Assembly (NCBI GenBank): GCA_964389575.1
Contig: CAYMFF010000009.1
Location: forward strand, 1 to 54,497
DNA: 54,497 nucleotides
Reading direction: 5' to 3'
From: JAGNRR01 sp964389575
Lineage (GTDB): Bacteria; Bacteroidota; Bacteroidia; Chitinophagales; Chitinophagaceae
This document shows positions 24,619 through 33,540 of the stretch, piece by piece; position 1 is the first letter of the stretch, and the number at the start of each line of letters is the position of its first letter. The notes beneath the pieces are model-generated. The model saw only the letters and a list, made by a program, of their open reading frames with translations, was not told the origin of the DNA and made no database searches. The position numbers and the translations under genes were made by a program.

Positions 24619-27072
24619 ATGCGTCAGTCACTTATTTTACTGCTACTGATAGTTTTACCGAGTGTAATTTTTGCCCAAGTGGGAAAAGGCACTATTCAGG
24701 GTAAAGTTTTGAATCAGGATAACATCCCAGCTAGTGGTATTAGTGTGGGTGTAAAAGGATATCCTATCGGTACCAAAACAGATAAAAATGGCGCTTTCTC
24801 CATAGTTGTCCCTTCAGACAAAAATCTAGTACTCGTTTTTTCTTCTGTAAATTTTAAAAAGAAAGAAATTGCTAAAAGAGTAAAAACCAATCAAATTTTA
24901 CGAATTGCTATTTCCTTGAGTAGAAAAGTTACTCAAACCAAACAATTGACCATCAAGGGTGATAAAAGAAACGAAGCAGGAATGGTAAAATTAGACCCTA
25001 AAAATGCTGAGTTGCTTCCAACACCAATTGGCGGCATCGAAGGACTGTTAAAAATATTTGTTGGTTCTAGAAATGAAATGACATCGCAGTACAACGTGCG
25101 GGGTGGTAACTATGACGAAAACTTAGTGTACATCAATGATTTTGAGGTGTATCGTCCTTTTTTAGTCCGAAGTGGTCAGCAAGAAGGATTAAGTATTATT
25201 AATGCAGACCTAACTAGTGGTGTAGCTTTTTCTACCGGTGGATTTCAAAGTAAGTATGGTGACAAAATGAGCAGTGTGTTAGATATCACTTACAAAAAGC
25301 CAAAAGAATTTGCAGGTAGTGCGCAGCTAAGTTTATTAGGCGTAAATGCTCATCTGGAAGGCGTCGGGCTAAAAGATAAAATGACATACCTAGTAGGTGT
25401 AAGACAAAAGTCAAATCAATATCTATTGCAGGCTCAACAAACACAGGGTGTTTATAATCCAACTTTTACTGATGTGCAAACATTTGTAAATTATAAGTTT
25501 AATGAAAAATGGCAGTCGGATATATTCTTAAATTATGCTCGTAACCGTTTTGACTTCCGTCCGGAAAGTAGCACACAAAGTTTTGGTTTGATAAATCAAG
25601 CATTTCAATTGCGAATGTTTTATAACGGAAGCGAAACTGACAAGTTTGACTCTCGTTATGGTGGCATTTCATTTACGAATACTCCGAACGATAAATTGTC
25701 TCTTAAATTTTTGGCAAGCGGTTTTCAAACCCGTGAGCAAGAAACATTTGACATCAAAGGAGAATATCTATTAGGAGAAATAGAAACTGATCTTGGGAAA
25801 GATAACTTCGGACAATTAAAATTTGCCATTGGCACGGGAATTATTCATGAGTTTGCTAGAAATTATCTAAATATCAATGTGGGCAATGTAGGTCATAAAG
25901 GAGCTTATGATGCTGGTAAGCATTTTATTCAATGGGGTGCTAATGCAGAAGTTGTAAGCATTGAAGATGAGCTACACGAATGGGAGCGTCGTGATAGTGC
26001 TGGCTTTACTCAACCGTTTAGCGACAGCGTGCTAGAACTCACTACCTTTTACCAATCCGCTCAAAATTTTAATTATAGCAGACTGACGGCTTATGTGCAG
26101 GACAATATAAAATTTGACACCTCGGGTGTAGTAATGACATTGGGTCTTCGTGCAAATTATAATCAATTAAACAATGAACTTTTAGTTTCCCCGCGTTTGC
26201 AACTTTCCTGGAAACCAAAACGATGGAAAAATGATTTTGTTTTTCGAGGGGCCACTGGTTTATATCACCAACCGCCTTTCTACCGAGAAATGCGTGACCT
26301 GAACGGAACGGTAAACAAAAATATTAAAGCACAAAAAAGTTTTCATGCCTTGGCTGGTTTTGACTACAACTTTAAAGGAATCGGTGGTAGACCTTTTAAA
26401 CTAACTTCAGAGTTTTATTATAAAAACATGTGGGACTTGGTGCCGTATGAATTTGATAATGTTCGGATTCGATATTTCGGTGACAACTTGGCCAAAGGAT
26501 ATTCCTATGGTGCTGAGTTTAGATTATATGGTGACTTAGTAAAAGATGCGGAGAGTTGGGTGAGTATTGGTTTTATGAAAACAGAAGAAGACATCATAAA
26601 TGATGAGATTATAATTGCCGACCAATCCGGTGCAGACAGCGCTTCCTTTTTCCCAGGTTATATTCCTCGTCCTACAGATGCTAGAATCAATTTTGGTTTA
26701 TTCTTTTCGGATTATTTGCCACGAAATAGAAATTTTAAATTACACCTGAGCGGATTATACTCTACCGGATTACCTTTTGGACCACCGGATCAAGAACGTT
26801 TTGCAGATACCTTGCGCGCACCAAGTTATCGTCGTGTTGATGTTGGCTTTTCCGCCCTACTGTTAGATGGTACAAAAAAACAACGACCGCATTATAGCTT
26901 TTTCAAAAACTTTGATAAAATATGGTTGAGTTTAGAGGTATTTAATCTGCTTGCTATTCGAAACACACTGAGCTATCAATGGATACAAGACCAAAGTAGC
27001 GGACGAACCTATGCTGTGCCTAATCGTTTAACAGCTCGATTGTTGAATGCTAAGCTTGTGGTGAAGTTTTGA
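24619..27072 (+). CDS. TonB-dependent outer-membrane receptor with carboxypeptidase-like N-domain
   Basis: A signal peptide (cleaved near VIFAQ) is followed by a CarboxypepD_reg-like Ig domain (about residues 25-105: GTIQGKVLNQDNIPASGISV ... GAFSIVVP), a plug domain (about 125-230: YNVRGGNYDENLVYINDFEV, then SGVAFSTGGFQSKYGDKMSSVLD) and a 22-strand barrel ending in RLLNAKLVVKF, with a terminal Phe as expected for Bam recognition. Such receptors import a ligand using TonB energy; the ligand cannot be told. There is no adjacent SusD-like gene, so a polysaccharide-uptake role is not indicated. At 817 aa it is of the shorter type. Single gene. Confidence 0.9.
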   Translation: MRQSLILLLLIVLPSVIFAQVGKGTIQGKVLNQDNIPASGISVGVKGYPIGTKTDKNGAFSIVVPSDKNLVLVFSSVNFKKKEIAKRVKTNQILRIAISLSRKVTQTKQLTIKGDKRNEAGMVKLDPKNAELLPTPIGGIEGLLKIFVGSRNEMTSQYNVRGGNYDENLVYINDFEVYRPFLVRSGQQEGLSIINADLTSGVAFSTGGFQSKYGDKMSSVLDITYKKPKEFAGSAQLSLLGVNAHLEGVGLKDKMTYLVGVRQKSNQYLLQAQQTQGVYNPTFTDVQTFVNYKFNEKWQSDIFLNYARNRFDFRPESSTQSFGLINQAFQLRMFYNGSETDKFDSRYGGISFTNTPNDKLSLKFLASGFQTREQETFDIKGEYLLGEIETDLGKDNFGQLKFAIGTGIIHEFARNYLNINVGNVGHKGAYDAGKHFIQWGANAEVVSIEDELHEWERRDSAGFTQPFSDSVLELTTFYQSAQNFNYSRLTAYVQDNIKFDTSGVVMTLGLRANYNQLNNELLVSPRLQLSWKPKRWKNDFVFRGATGLYHQPPFYREMRDLNGTVNKNIKAQKSFHALAGFDYNFKGIGGRPFKLTSEFYYKNMWDLVPYEFDNVRIRYFGDNLAKGYSYGAEFRLYGDLVKDAESWVSIGFMKTEEDIINDEIIIADQSGADSASFFPGYIPRPTDARINFGLFFSDYLPRNRNFKLHLSGLYSTGLPFGPPDQERFADTLRAPSYRRVDVGFSALLLDGTKKQRPHYSFFKNFDKIWLSLEVFNLLAIRNTLSYQWIQDQSSGRTYAVPNRLTARLLNAKLVVKF

Positions 27073-27154
27073 TGAAAGCAGCATCAATGATAAATAAGTG
27101 AAGAATTTCATATTCAAAAAAGTTTTAAACTTGAACTAAGTTATGCTTTTTTAA

Positions 27155-27185
27155 ATAAAAAGGCCTCGCTCAGCAGAGCGAGGCC
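27155..27185 (-). terminator. Terminator of the thioredoxin/parvulin operon
   Basis: A perfect 10-bp GC-rich stem (ggcctcgctc / gagcgaggcc, 27162-27171 with 27176-27185), loop agca. On the minus strand it is followed by tttttattt. It lies in the 137-base convergent gap after the receptor gene. Confidence 0.88.
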
Positions 27186-27209
27186 CAATAAATACATTCT
27201 TAAACATGA

Positions 27210-29168
27210 TTACTGGCTCAAAGAACTCAAGACTTTTTTGTTTATGTTGAGCGGGTATTTTGCTCTCAATTCTTGCTTCCAAGCTTTCTCTAATTCGTCT
27301 TGATAATCACTAACCACATATCCTTTCGCTTCCTTTAATGTTTTTTGTGTTTTATCATTAAAAACCTTGTCTACCATTAATAATGAATAGCTACCATCCT
27401 TATTTTTAAAGTACGGCATATACTTACCGGCTGTTAGCGGTCGTTTAAACTTAAATCTTTTTTGTTCAAATTTTCCTTCCTCTACACTGAGTTTATCCTG
27501 TGGTCCATCACCATTTACATTTTTAGTAATTTCGCTTATCGTTTGTTTGTTGGGTTTATTTAATTCCTTAACCAATTTCATGATATCCTCTTTTTTCTTG
27601 GCAGTGTATAACTGTCCTTCAACAGCTGGATCCCACATATAATCATTTTTATTCGCCTGATAAAAAGCTTTTAAACCAGCAGTATCTCTTGGAGCTTTGT
27701 CCCAAACTTTTTGTTTGGTCAACTCAAAAATCAAAATCCCTTCTCGATACTCTTGTAGTATGTTTTTATACTCTGGATTTGTTTTTTCTAATTGAGATTC
27801 TTCATAATCCGTCAAAACTTTTTTGGTGTAGTTATCTAACAAGCTCGTCAAGGCCGTTTCTTTTTGACCATAAATTCTTCCTCTGGTGTATACTTTGATA
27901 TAGTTAGCAAAATCAGCCTGCGTAAATTTAGTTCCATCCATAGTAAAAATGGTTTCGGTCATTTTTCGATAATTCAATGGATCAAATTTTCCATTACGCA
28001 AATTACTATCCGGAATAGCTTGTATCAATTTATTTAAAGCAACATCGTTTTGCTTATAATTCATTTTTTTCTTTAATTGACCAACGAAAGCATCTTGTGC
28101 CACCTTAATTCTACCATCGCGTTGAATCAGTCTTTCTATGGGTGCTTTGGACTCTTCAAAACTTTTCATTTCAATCTTTTTCATCAAGCTAATAATGTGA
28201 TATCCATTAGCTGTTTTAACTACTTTAGAAAAATCGCCTCTGTTGTTTAGTGCGAAAGCAGCGTTTTCATAATTTGGGACCATTTTCCCAACTCCAAAAA
28301 CAGGCATTACACCGCCCGAATTTTTGGTATAACGATCTTCGTTATATTGCTTTTCTACTTCTTCCCATGACTTTCCAGCTTTCAATTTCCCATAAGCTTC
28401 ATCAATTTTTTTCTTTGCTTTTATTCTCCCTTCTTCCCCACTACTTTTACTTACCTCAGTCATAATTTGAGCAACTTGAATTTTACCTCTAGCTGGTCTC
28501 TCATTTAATTTTTTCAATAAATGGTAGCCATAAACAGTTCGGAAAGGTTTAGTGATTTGACCTTTTTTAGTATTGTATGCCAAATTTTCAAAAGGATATA
28601 CAACCTGTAGTGCGGTTATATAGCCAATGCTACCACCATTAATAGCACTTTGTTTATCATCACTAAACATTTGTGCTGCTTTCTCAAAAGTTATTTTACC
28701 TTTTGTAATCTGCTTGTACAAACTGTCAATTGTCTTTCGAGCGCGAATGGTATCTTTTGAATTCGGCTTTAATGATAACAAAATATGCGCTACTTTGACA
28801 TCCTTTTTACTTCTTTCATAAGCTTCTTTCACCAGCATCTCTTTGGCCTTACGATTCGTGAGATAGCTTTTAGCCAATTGTTTTCTATAATTGTCAATTT
28901 CTCTGCGGACTGAAGGAATCGTATCCAAATTCATTTCATAGGCCTGTGAGACTTTCATTTTGAACAAAGAGTACAAATCCAAATATTCATTCAAGGCTGA
29001 TGTTGAATAATCCACCTTTTTGTTCATTTGGTTTTTAGTGTACATGTGCAAAAATTCACTGCTACTTACACTTCGATTTCCCACCGAAAATAATTCGGCA
29101 CTTTTTTTCTGTGCGCTTGCACTAAAACTAATTGCTAGTACCAGGATTAAAATTAGAGGCTTCTTCAT
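27210..29168 (-). CDS. Periplasmic peptidyl-prolyl isomerase with two parvulin domains (SurA/PpiD-like)
   Basis: A signal peptide (cleaved near SASAQ) precedes a SurA-like N-terminal helical region. Two parvulin-type rotamase domains lie at about residues 123-225 (VKVAHILLSL ... KPFRTVYGYHLLKK) and 228-335 (IQVAQIMTEV ... VVKTANGYHIISL). The C-terminal half is a helical chaperone-like region. Proteins of this type isomerise Xaa-Pro bonds and chaperone outer-membrane proteins on their way to BamA. At 652 aa it is longer than E. coli SurA and closer to Bacteroidota homologues. It follows the thioredoxin gene after nine bases, so the two are co-transcribed. Confidence 0.9.
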   Translation of the reverse strand: MKKPLILILVLAISFSASAQKKSAELFSVGNRSVSSSEFLHMYTKNQMNKKVDYSTSALNEYLDLYSLFKMKVSQAYEMNLDTIPSVRREIDNYRKQLAKSYLTNRKAKEMLVKEAYERSKKDVKVAHILLSLKPNSKDTIRARKTIDSLYKQITKGKITFEKAAQMFSDDKQSAINGGSIGYITALQVVYPFENLAYNTKKGQITKPFRTVYGYHLLKKLNERPARGKIQVAQIMTEVSKSSGEEGRIKAKKKIDEAYGKLKAGKSWEEVEKQYNEDRYTKNSGGVMPVFGVGKMVPNYENAAFALNNRGDFSKVVKTANGYHIISLMKKIEMKSFEESKAPIERLIQRDGRIKVAQDAFVGQLKKKMNYKQNDVALNKLIQAIPDSNLRNGKFDPLNYRKMTETIFTMDGTKFTQADFANYIKVYTRGRIYGQKETALTSLLDNYTKKVLTDYEESQLEKTNPEYKNILQEYREGILIFELTKQKVWDKAPRDTAGLKAFYQANKNDYMWDPAVEGQLYTAKKKEDIMKLVKELNKPNKQTISEITKNVNGDGPQDKLSVEEGKFEQKRFKFKRPLTAGKYMPYFKNKDGSYSLLMVDKVFNDKTQKTLKEAKGYVVSDYQDELEKAWKQELRAKYPLNINKKVLSSLSQ

Positions 29169-29177
29169 TTCAATTAA

Positions 29178-30632
29178 TTATTTTGTTTTTTCTTCGTTTC
29201 GTTTCTTCTCGTGATATTTAATCACATCCAATATGTTGGAATGATTAATTCGCCGACCGATGATTTTCTTATTCTCGTCGAGCAAATATATAGTCGGCGT
29301 GACATATACGTCATAAAAACTTCGAAACTTCGTGGATCGATCTGGGTCATAGGTATGAATCCAACCGGACCTCAATTTCTTTTCTTTCACAACCTTTTTC
29401 CATTTTTCCACTTCATTGCTAGACTCGACTGCAAAAATCTGCAATCCATACTTATATAACTCTCCTTTGTACAAGGAATCAATCTTAGGCAACTCTTTTT
29501 TACAATGTCCGCAATCAGCTTCCCAGAATATCAGTAAGGTATAGTTCGCCTTAACGGAATATAAGGGTACGAATTGATTATTCATATTACGTACTTTTAA
29601 ATCCATAGCGGGTTTTCCGATCATGTTGGGTGCTATGTCACCAGCTCGCTTTTCATATTTTTTCAGTTGCTCAGGTTTTAACCATGTAGCCTTTCCTTTC
29701 ATATAATACTCCTCCACTAGGTAAACAAAGACTTCTTCCATGCCCATTATTTTACTAGTTTCTGCCCAACGGGTCAGATACCACAGCGTGTATTTATAAG
29801 TCTCTTCAGTGCCTTCTGCTTTTTTAATTAGAATATCACATTCTTTCTTTACGGTATCGGGTATCGGGATTACCCATTTGTCCATATAATTTTTAAGTTT
29901 GGGCTCGTACATCGGCGTGATTATCAAACGATCATCTTGAAAATCATAACCATCCCAATAGTGCTTTTTATAATAGCGACTTGGAAAAGTAGAATCTTTT
30001 TTGCCATCCTCTTTCAACGGCCAATCTTTATACTTTGGCACATCAGGCTCTTGCAACGCTCGGAACAAAGTAGCTAAAAAAGTCTTAGGCTTGGTTCGAA
30101 TGATTCCTTTACGGTAATTAATTAATTCCTTGCCCTTATTTTTCATTTGATCTCCAATAGCCGTTGAGTCATCTTTCGTCTTTGCTTGTGAATAGGCTGT
30201 TTTTAGTTTCGTAAAACCTTTACCATAATCTACCAAAAATCGTTGGTATCCATAAAAAAGGTCATTCTCTGTTTTTCCTTTAAACTTTACATTCGGTACT
30301 ATATCTTTTTTCTTTGTTGTAATGGAAAAATCATCTCCATTGCGAAGAATCAATTCCATATTGGCAGATTGGTCCTTAAAAAGTAAAATATAGATTCCAC
30401 CTTTCACTTTTTCCGAAGATTGCATCACACCTTTACCTGCTTTCAAGGTAGTGGAGTCATCTTTAAAAACCGTACCTCCTTTACCATAATAATGACAAAG
30501 AAATATTTTAGCATCTTCTGTAACATCCGTGAAATGCACCTGAATTTTGTAGCCATCTTTGGCCAACAGTGCATTAGAAGAAAAAATGACGAGTATAAAA
30601 CTCAGAACGAAGGATAATCTTAAATTGTTCAT
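29178..30632 (-). CDS. TlpA-type thioredoxin-fold protein with DUF4369/DUF5106-like N-terminal region
   Basis: An exported protein (signal peptide cleaved near NALLAK) with three parts. There is an N-terminal beta domain like DUF4369 (about 25-110), a helical middle region like DUF5106 (about 115-320), and a C-terminal thioredoxin domain (about 340-475) with the redox motif Cys-Gly-His-Cys in FWEADCGHCKKELP and the cis-Pro loop in VYVTPTIYLLD. Such proteins reduce or shuffle disulfides in the periplasm. The direct coupling to a parvulin isomerase nine bases downstream suggests a folding-assistance unit. The C-terminus is highly charged (EKKRNEEKTK). Confidence 0.85.
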   Translation of the reverse strand: MNNLRLSFVLSFILVIFSSNALLAKDGYKIQVHFTDVTEDAKIFLCHYYGKGGTVFKDDSTTLKAGKGVMQSSEKVKGGIYILLFKDQSANMELILRNGDDFSITTKKKDIVPNVKFKGKTENDLFYGYQRFLVDYGKGFTKLKTAYSQAKTKDDSTAIGDQMKNKGKELINYRKGIIRTKPKTFLATLFRALQEPDVPKYKDWPLKEDGKKDSTFPSRYYKKHYWDGYDFQDDRLIITPMYEPKLKNYMDKWVIPIPDTVKKECDILIKKAEGTEETYKYTLWYLTRWAETSKIMGMEEVFVYLVEEYYMKGKATWLKPEQLKKYEKRAGDIAPNMIGKPAMDLKVRNMNNQFVPLYSVKANYTLLIFWEADCGHCKKELPKIDSLYKGELYKYGLQIFAVESSNEVEKWKKVVKEKKLRSGWIHTYDPDRSTKFRSFYDVYVTPTIYLLDENKKIIGRRINHSNILDVIKYHEKKRNEEKTK

Positions 30633-30740
30633 AAGCGATTGTGAATTTACATAGGTTAGACGGAATCTGCTGTTATAGGGTTGTGTTTTTTGGCTAATTT
30701 AACGGAGCCTTTGCAACATTAAATATCGTAGTTAATGTAA

Positions 30741-30748
30741 TACTTTCG
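30741..30748 (+). promoter_or_regulatory. -7-like box TACTTTCG before rlmD
   Basis: Identical to the octamer before the receptor gene; it ends nine bases before the ATG at 30758. A TTG at 30711-30713 is 27 bases away, further than the consensus. Confidence 0.3.
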
Positions 30749-30757
30749 CAAGGAAAC

Positions 30758-32155
30758 ATGAGTAGAAGACGAAAAAAATTTCAGCTAGAAAATATTGAGA
30801 TAGAGAAATACGCTGCAGAAGGAAAATCTATTGCCTATTGGGAAGATAAGGTACTATTTGTGCAGGGTGCGATACCAGGCGATGTGGTAAATTGTTATGT
30901 CTTCAAGAATAAAAAAGACTGGGCCGAAGCCAAAATAAACGAGGTCGTTATACCTTCTGAACTTCGTCAAGAAGCATTTTGTGAACATTTTGAACTTTGC
31001 GGAGGTTGCAAATGGCAAATGCTACCTTATGAGCAACAGGTGCTTTACAAAGACCAACAAGTACGAGATCAATTAGAAAGACTCGGGAACATCGAAATCA
31101 AAAAATACTTACCCATTATACCCTGTAAAGAAGACCGCCTATACCGAAACAAAATGGAATTCACCTTTAGCAACAAACGCTATCTTGGAAAAGAAGACAT
31201 GGAAGCCAAACTTCCTTTTGAAAAAGACGTTCTGGGTTTTCACGCTCCCAAAGTTTTTGATAAGATTATTGATATCGAAACCTGTTTCTTACAAGCAGAA
31301 CCCACAAATGCTATAAAGAATTTTGTAAGAAATTACGCCAAAGAAAATAATATCAGTTTTCAAGATATTAGAAACCATGAAGGATTATTGCGCAATTTGA
31401 TTATTCGCATGAATACGAAAGGTGATGTTTTACTAAACCTTGTAGTTCGGGAAAATGAAACTGAAACTATTAACGGTTTATGCCATGCATTGCAAAATGA
31501 GTTTCCGGCTATCACCTCCTTACATTATACCATCAACGGAAAAATGAACGACAGTATTTATGATTTGGAGGTTACTCATTTTTCGGGCGAAAAATTCATT
31601 ACTGAAACGCTTGGCCAAACTACTTTTAAAATAAGTCCAAAATCATTTTTTCAAACGAACTCCAAGCAGGCAACTGTGCTTTATGATGTAGTTAAAAACT
31701 TCGTAGGTCAAAATGAAATCCTATATGATTTATACTGCGGCACGGGTAGCATCGGATTATATCTTGCCGACACATGTAAAAAATTAATTGGTGTAGAAAC
31801 GGTAGAAGACGCAATTGTGGACGCCAGAGAAAATGCCACCAATAATAATATTCATCATGCTGATTTTTTTGCTGGCGATGTGATTAAAATTTGCACGAGT
31901 GATTTTTTTGCTAAACATGGCAAAGCTGATTGCGTTGTTGTAGACCCACCCCGCGCTGGAATGCACGCTAAACTGGTAGAAAAATTATTAGAAATAGAAT
32001 CACCTAAAATTGTCTATGTAAGTTGTAATCCAGCTACGCAGGCAAGAGATCTCAGTCTATTGGCTCAGAAGTATTCCATTATCAAATCGCAGGCAGTAGA
32101 TATGTTTCCGCAAACACATCATATTGAAAACGTTGTTTTATTAGAGATCAAATGA
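30758..32155 (+). CDS. rlmD: 23S rRNA (uracil-C5)-methyltransferase, RlmD/RumA family
   Basis: A SAM-dependent enzyme that methylates C5 of a 23S rRNA uridine (U1939 in E. coli numbering). An N-terminal TRAM domain (about 8-65) is followed by an iron-sulfur cluster site with Cys75, Cys81, Cys84 (CEHFELCGGC) and Cys176 (IETCFLQ). The methyltransferase core shows SAM motif DLYCGTGSIGLYLA, VVVDPPRAGMH, and the nucleophilic Cys423 in YVSCNPATQARD. At 465 aa the length is usual. Which uridine is modified (RlmC, RlmD or the dual RlmCD type) cannot be read from the sequence. It starts an operon and overlaps the Nudix gene by four bases (ATGA). Confidence 0.88.
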   Translation: MSRRRKKFQLENIEIEKYAAEGKSIAYWEDKVLFVQGAIPGDVVNCYVFKNKKDWAEAKINEVVIPSELRQEAFCEHFELCGGCKWQMLPYEQQVLYKDQQVRDQLERLGNIEIKKYLPIIPCKEDRLYRNKMEFTFSNKRYLGKEDMEAKLPFEKDVLGFHAPKVFDKIIDIETCFLQAEPTNAIKNFVRNYAKENNISFQDIRNHEGLLRNLIIRMNTKGDVLLNLVVRENETETINGLCHALQNEFPAITSLHYTINGKMNDSIYDLEVTHFSGEKFITETLGQTTFKISPKSFFQTNSKQATVLYDVVKNFVGQNEILYDLYCGTGSIGLYLADTCKKLIGVETVEDAIVDARENATNNNIHHADFFAGDVIKICTSDFFAKHGKADCVVVDPPRAGMHAKLVEKLLEIESPKIVYVSCNPATQARDLSLLAQKYSIIKSQAVDMFPQTHHIENVVLLEIK

Positions 32156-32769
32156 TAGATCAGATTCAACAACAAATCCTAACGCATTTACCTGCATGGG
32201 AGGCGCATCAAAGAATGGCTCCTCCTATTCGAAAGCCAATGCCTAAAATTCCTAAAAGGGTTCGATATAGTGCGGTTTGTGTTTTACTATTTTATAAGAA
32301 AAACAAGCTACATACCTTGCTCATCAAACGAGCTGAGGATGGCAAATCTCATAGCGGTCAGATAGCATTTCCAGGTGGCAAATTAGACCCGAATGATTTC
32401 AGTATGACATATTGTGCCCTGCGCGAATGTGAAGAAGAAATCGGACTTTCTCAAGAAAAAATCAACGTACTAGGAGGTTTGAGTTCTCTTTATATCCCAC
32501 CCAGTAATTTTATTGTGACACCGATAGTTTGCAAGGTTAGTGAAATTGAAAATCTGGTACCATCACCAGATGAAGTTGCAGAAATTATGGAAGTTCCTCT
32601 TGATATATTATTTGACCCTTCGAGCAAAGACATACAAGAAGTTTGGCGAAGTGACGATGCATCACGTTCAATGAAAACACCAGTTTATACTTTCGGCAAT
32701 CATACTATTTGGGGTGCCACCGCCATGATGCTTTCTGAATTAGAAGAAATTTATAAACGGGTTTTGTAA
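32152..32769 (+). CDS. Nudix hydrolase of the CoA pyrophosphatase type
   Basis: The Nudix box runs from Gly76 (GGKLDP) to ALRECEEEIGL, with the catalytic RExxEE at 91-96. The first acidic position of the box is Asp rather than Glu, which is normal in the CoA pyrophosphatase branch. The preceding LLIKRAEDGKSHSGQIAFPGG is the extra motif of that branch (UPF0035/NudL-like). The expected reaction is cleavage of CoA or acyl-CoA to phosphopantetheine and 3',5'-ADP. At 205 aa it is a normal length. It overlaps rlmD by four bases, so translation is probably coupled. Confidence 0.85.
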   Translation: MIDQIQQQILTHLPAWEAHQRMAPPIRKPMPKIPKRVRYSAVCVLLFYKKNKLHTLLIKRAEDGKSHSGQIAFPGGKLDPNDFSMTYCALRECEEEIGLSQEKINVLGGLSSLYIPPSNFIVTPIVCKVSEIENLVPSPDEVAEIMEVPLDILFDPSSKDIQEVWRSDDASRSMKTPVYTFGNHTIWGATAMMLSELEEIYKRVL

Positions 32770-32814
32770 GCCTTAGTTTTTCGAAGGCAACTTATCCGTA
32801 TTACATTTACAACT

Positions 32815-33516
32815 ATGAATGCAATTATTACAGGAGCTACCAAGGGAATCGGCCGTGCCATTGCACTAAAATTTGCCACTGAAAATATTAACTTGGCCGT
32901 CTGTGCTCGCTCTCAAGATGGTCTTGATGCATTAGTGGAAGAAATAAAAAACGTAAACCCCCGAGTTTCTGTTCAGGCAAAAACTTGCGATGTAAGCCAA
33001 AAAAATGAAGTGCTAGATTTTGCAAGCTTTTGTTTAAAAGCATTTGATGCAATTGATATTCTTGTAAACAATGCCGGTTATTTTTTACCCGGCGATATTC
33101 ATAAAGAAGAAGATGGACTGTTAGAAAAAATGTTAGACACTAATTTAATGAGCGCCTATCATTTAACCCGAGCAGTAGTTCCACAACTTCAAAAACAGCA
33201 AAGCGGATTAATTGTTACTATCTCATCGGTAGCTGGCATACAAGCTTATCCGCAAGGCGGCTCATATAGCATTTCGAAATTTGCACTGACTGGTTTTTCT
33301 AAAAACCTCAGAAACGAACTAAAGGAAGATGGTATCAAAGTAAGCACCGTGTATCCCGGAGCGACTTATAGTGATTCTTGGAAAGGTAGTGGTGTGGAAG
33401 AAGACCGGATCATGGAAGCCAATGATATAGCTGAAAGTGTTTTTGCCCTGACGAAACTTTCAAAAAGAGCTGTTATAGAAGATATTGTTCTCCGACCGCA
33501 ATTGGGTGATTTATAA
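32815..33516 (+). CDS. Short-chain dehydrogenase/reductase, classical type
   Basis: An NAD(P)-dependent oxidoreductase with the nucleotide motif TGATKGIG (6-13), NNAG (85-88), the catalytic Ser in TISS (137/138), and Tyr151-x-x-x-Lys155 (YSISK). At 233 aa it is short, lacking part of the usual C-terminal substrate loop, so substrate cannot be inferred; such proteins are often annotated as 3-oxoacyl-ACP reductase-like. It is the third gene of the rlmD unit, 45 bases after the Nudix gene. Confidence 0.85.
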   Translation: MNAIITGATKGIGRAIALKFATENINLAVCARSQDGLDALVEEIKNVNPRVSVQAKTCDVSQKNEVLDFASFCLKAFDAIDILVNNAGYFLPGDIHKEEDGLLEKMLDTNLMSAYHLTRAVVPQLQKQQSGLIVTISSVAGIQAYPQGGSYSISKFALTGFSKNLRNELKEDGIKVSTVYPGATYSDSWKGSGVEEDRIMEANDIAESVFALTKLSKRAVIEDIVLRPQLGDL

Positions 33517-33535
33517 TTCTTGAATTGAAGAATTA
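33514..33535. terminator. Weak AT-rich hairpin at a convergent junction
   Basis: An 8-bp stem (taattctt / aagaatta) with loop gaattg, between two genes converging within 24 bases. There is no T tract, so terminator function is uncertain. Confidence 0.3.
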
Positions 33536-33540
33536 ATTAG

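Noticed and set aside
24619..27072. TonB receptor as a SusC of a polysaccharide utilisation locus
   Set aside because: There is no SusD-like lipoprotein or glycoside hydrolase beside it, and it is shorter than SusC proteins.
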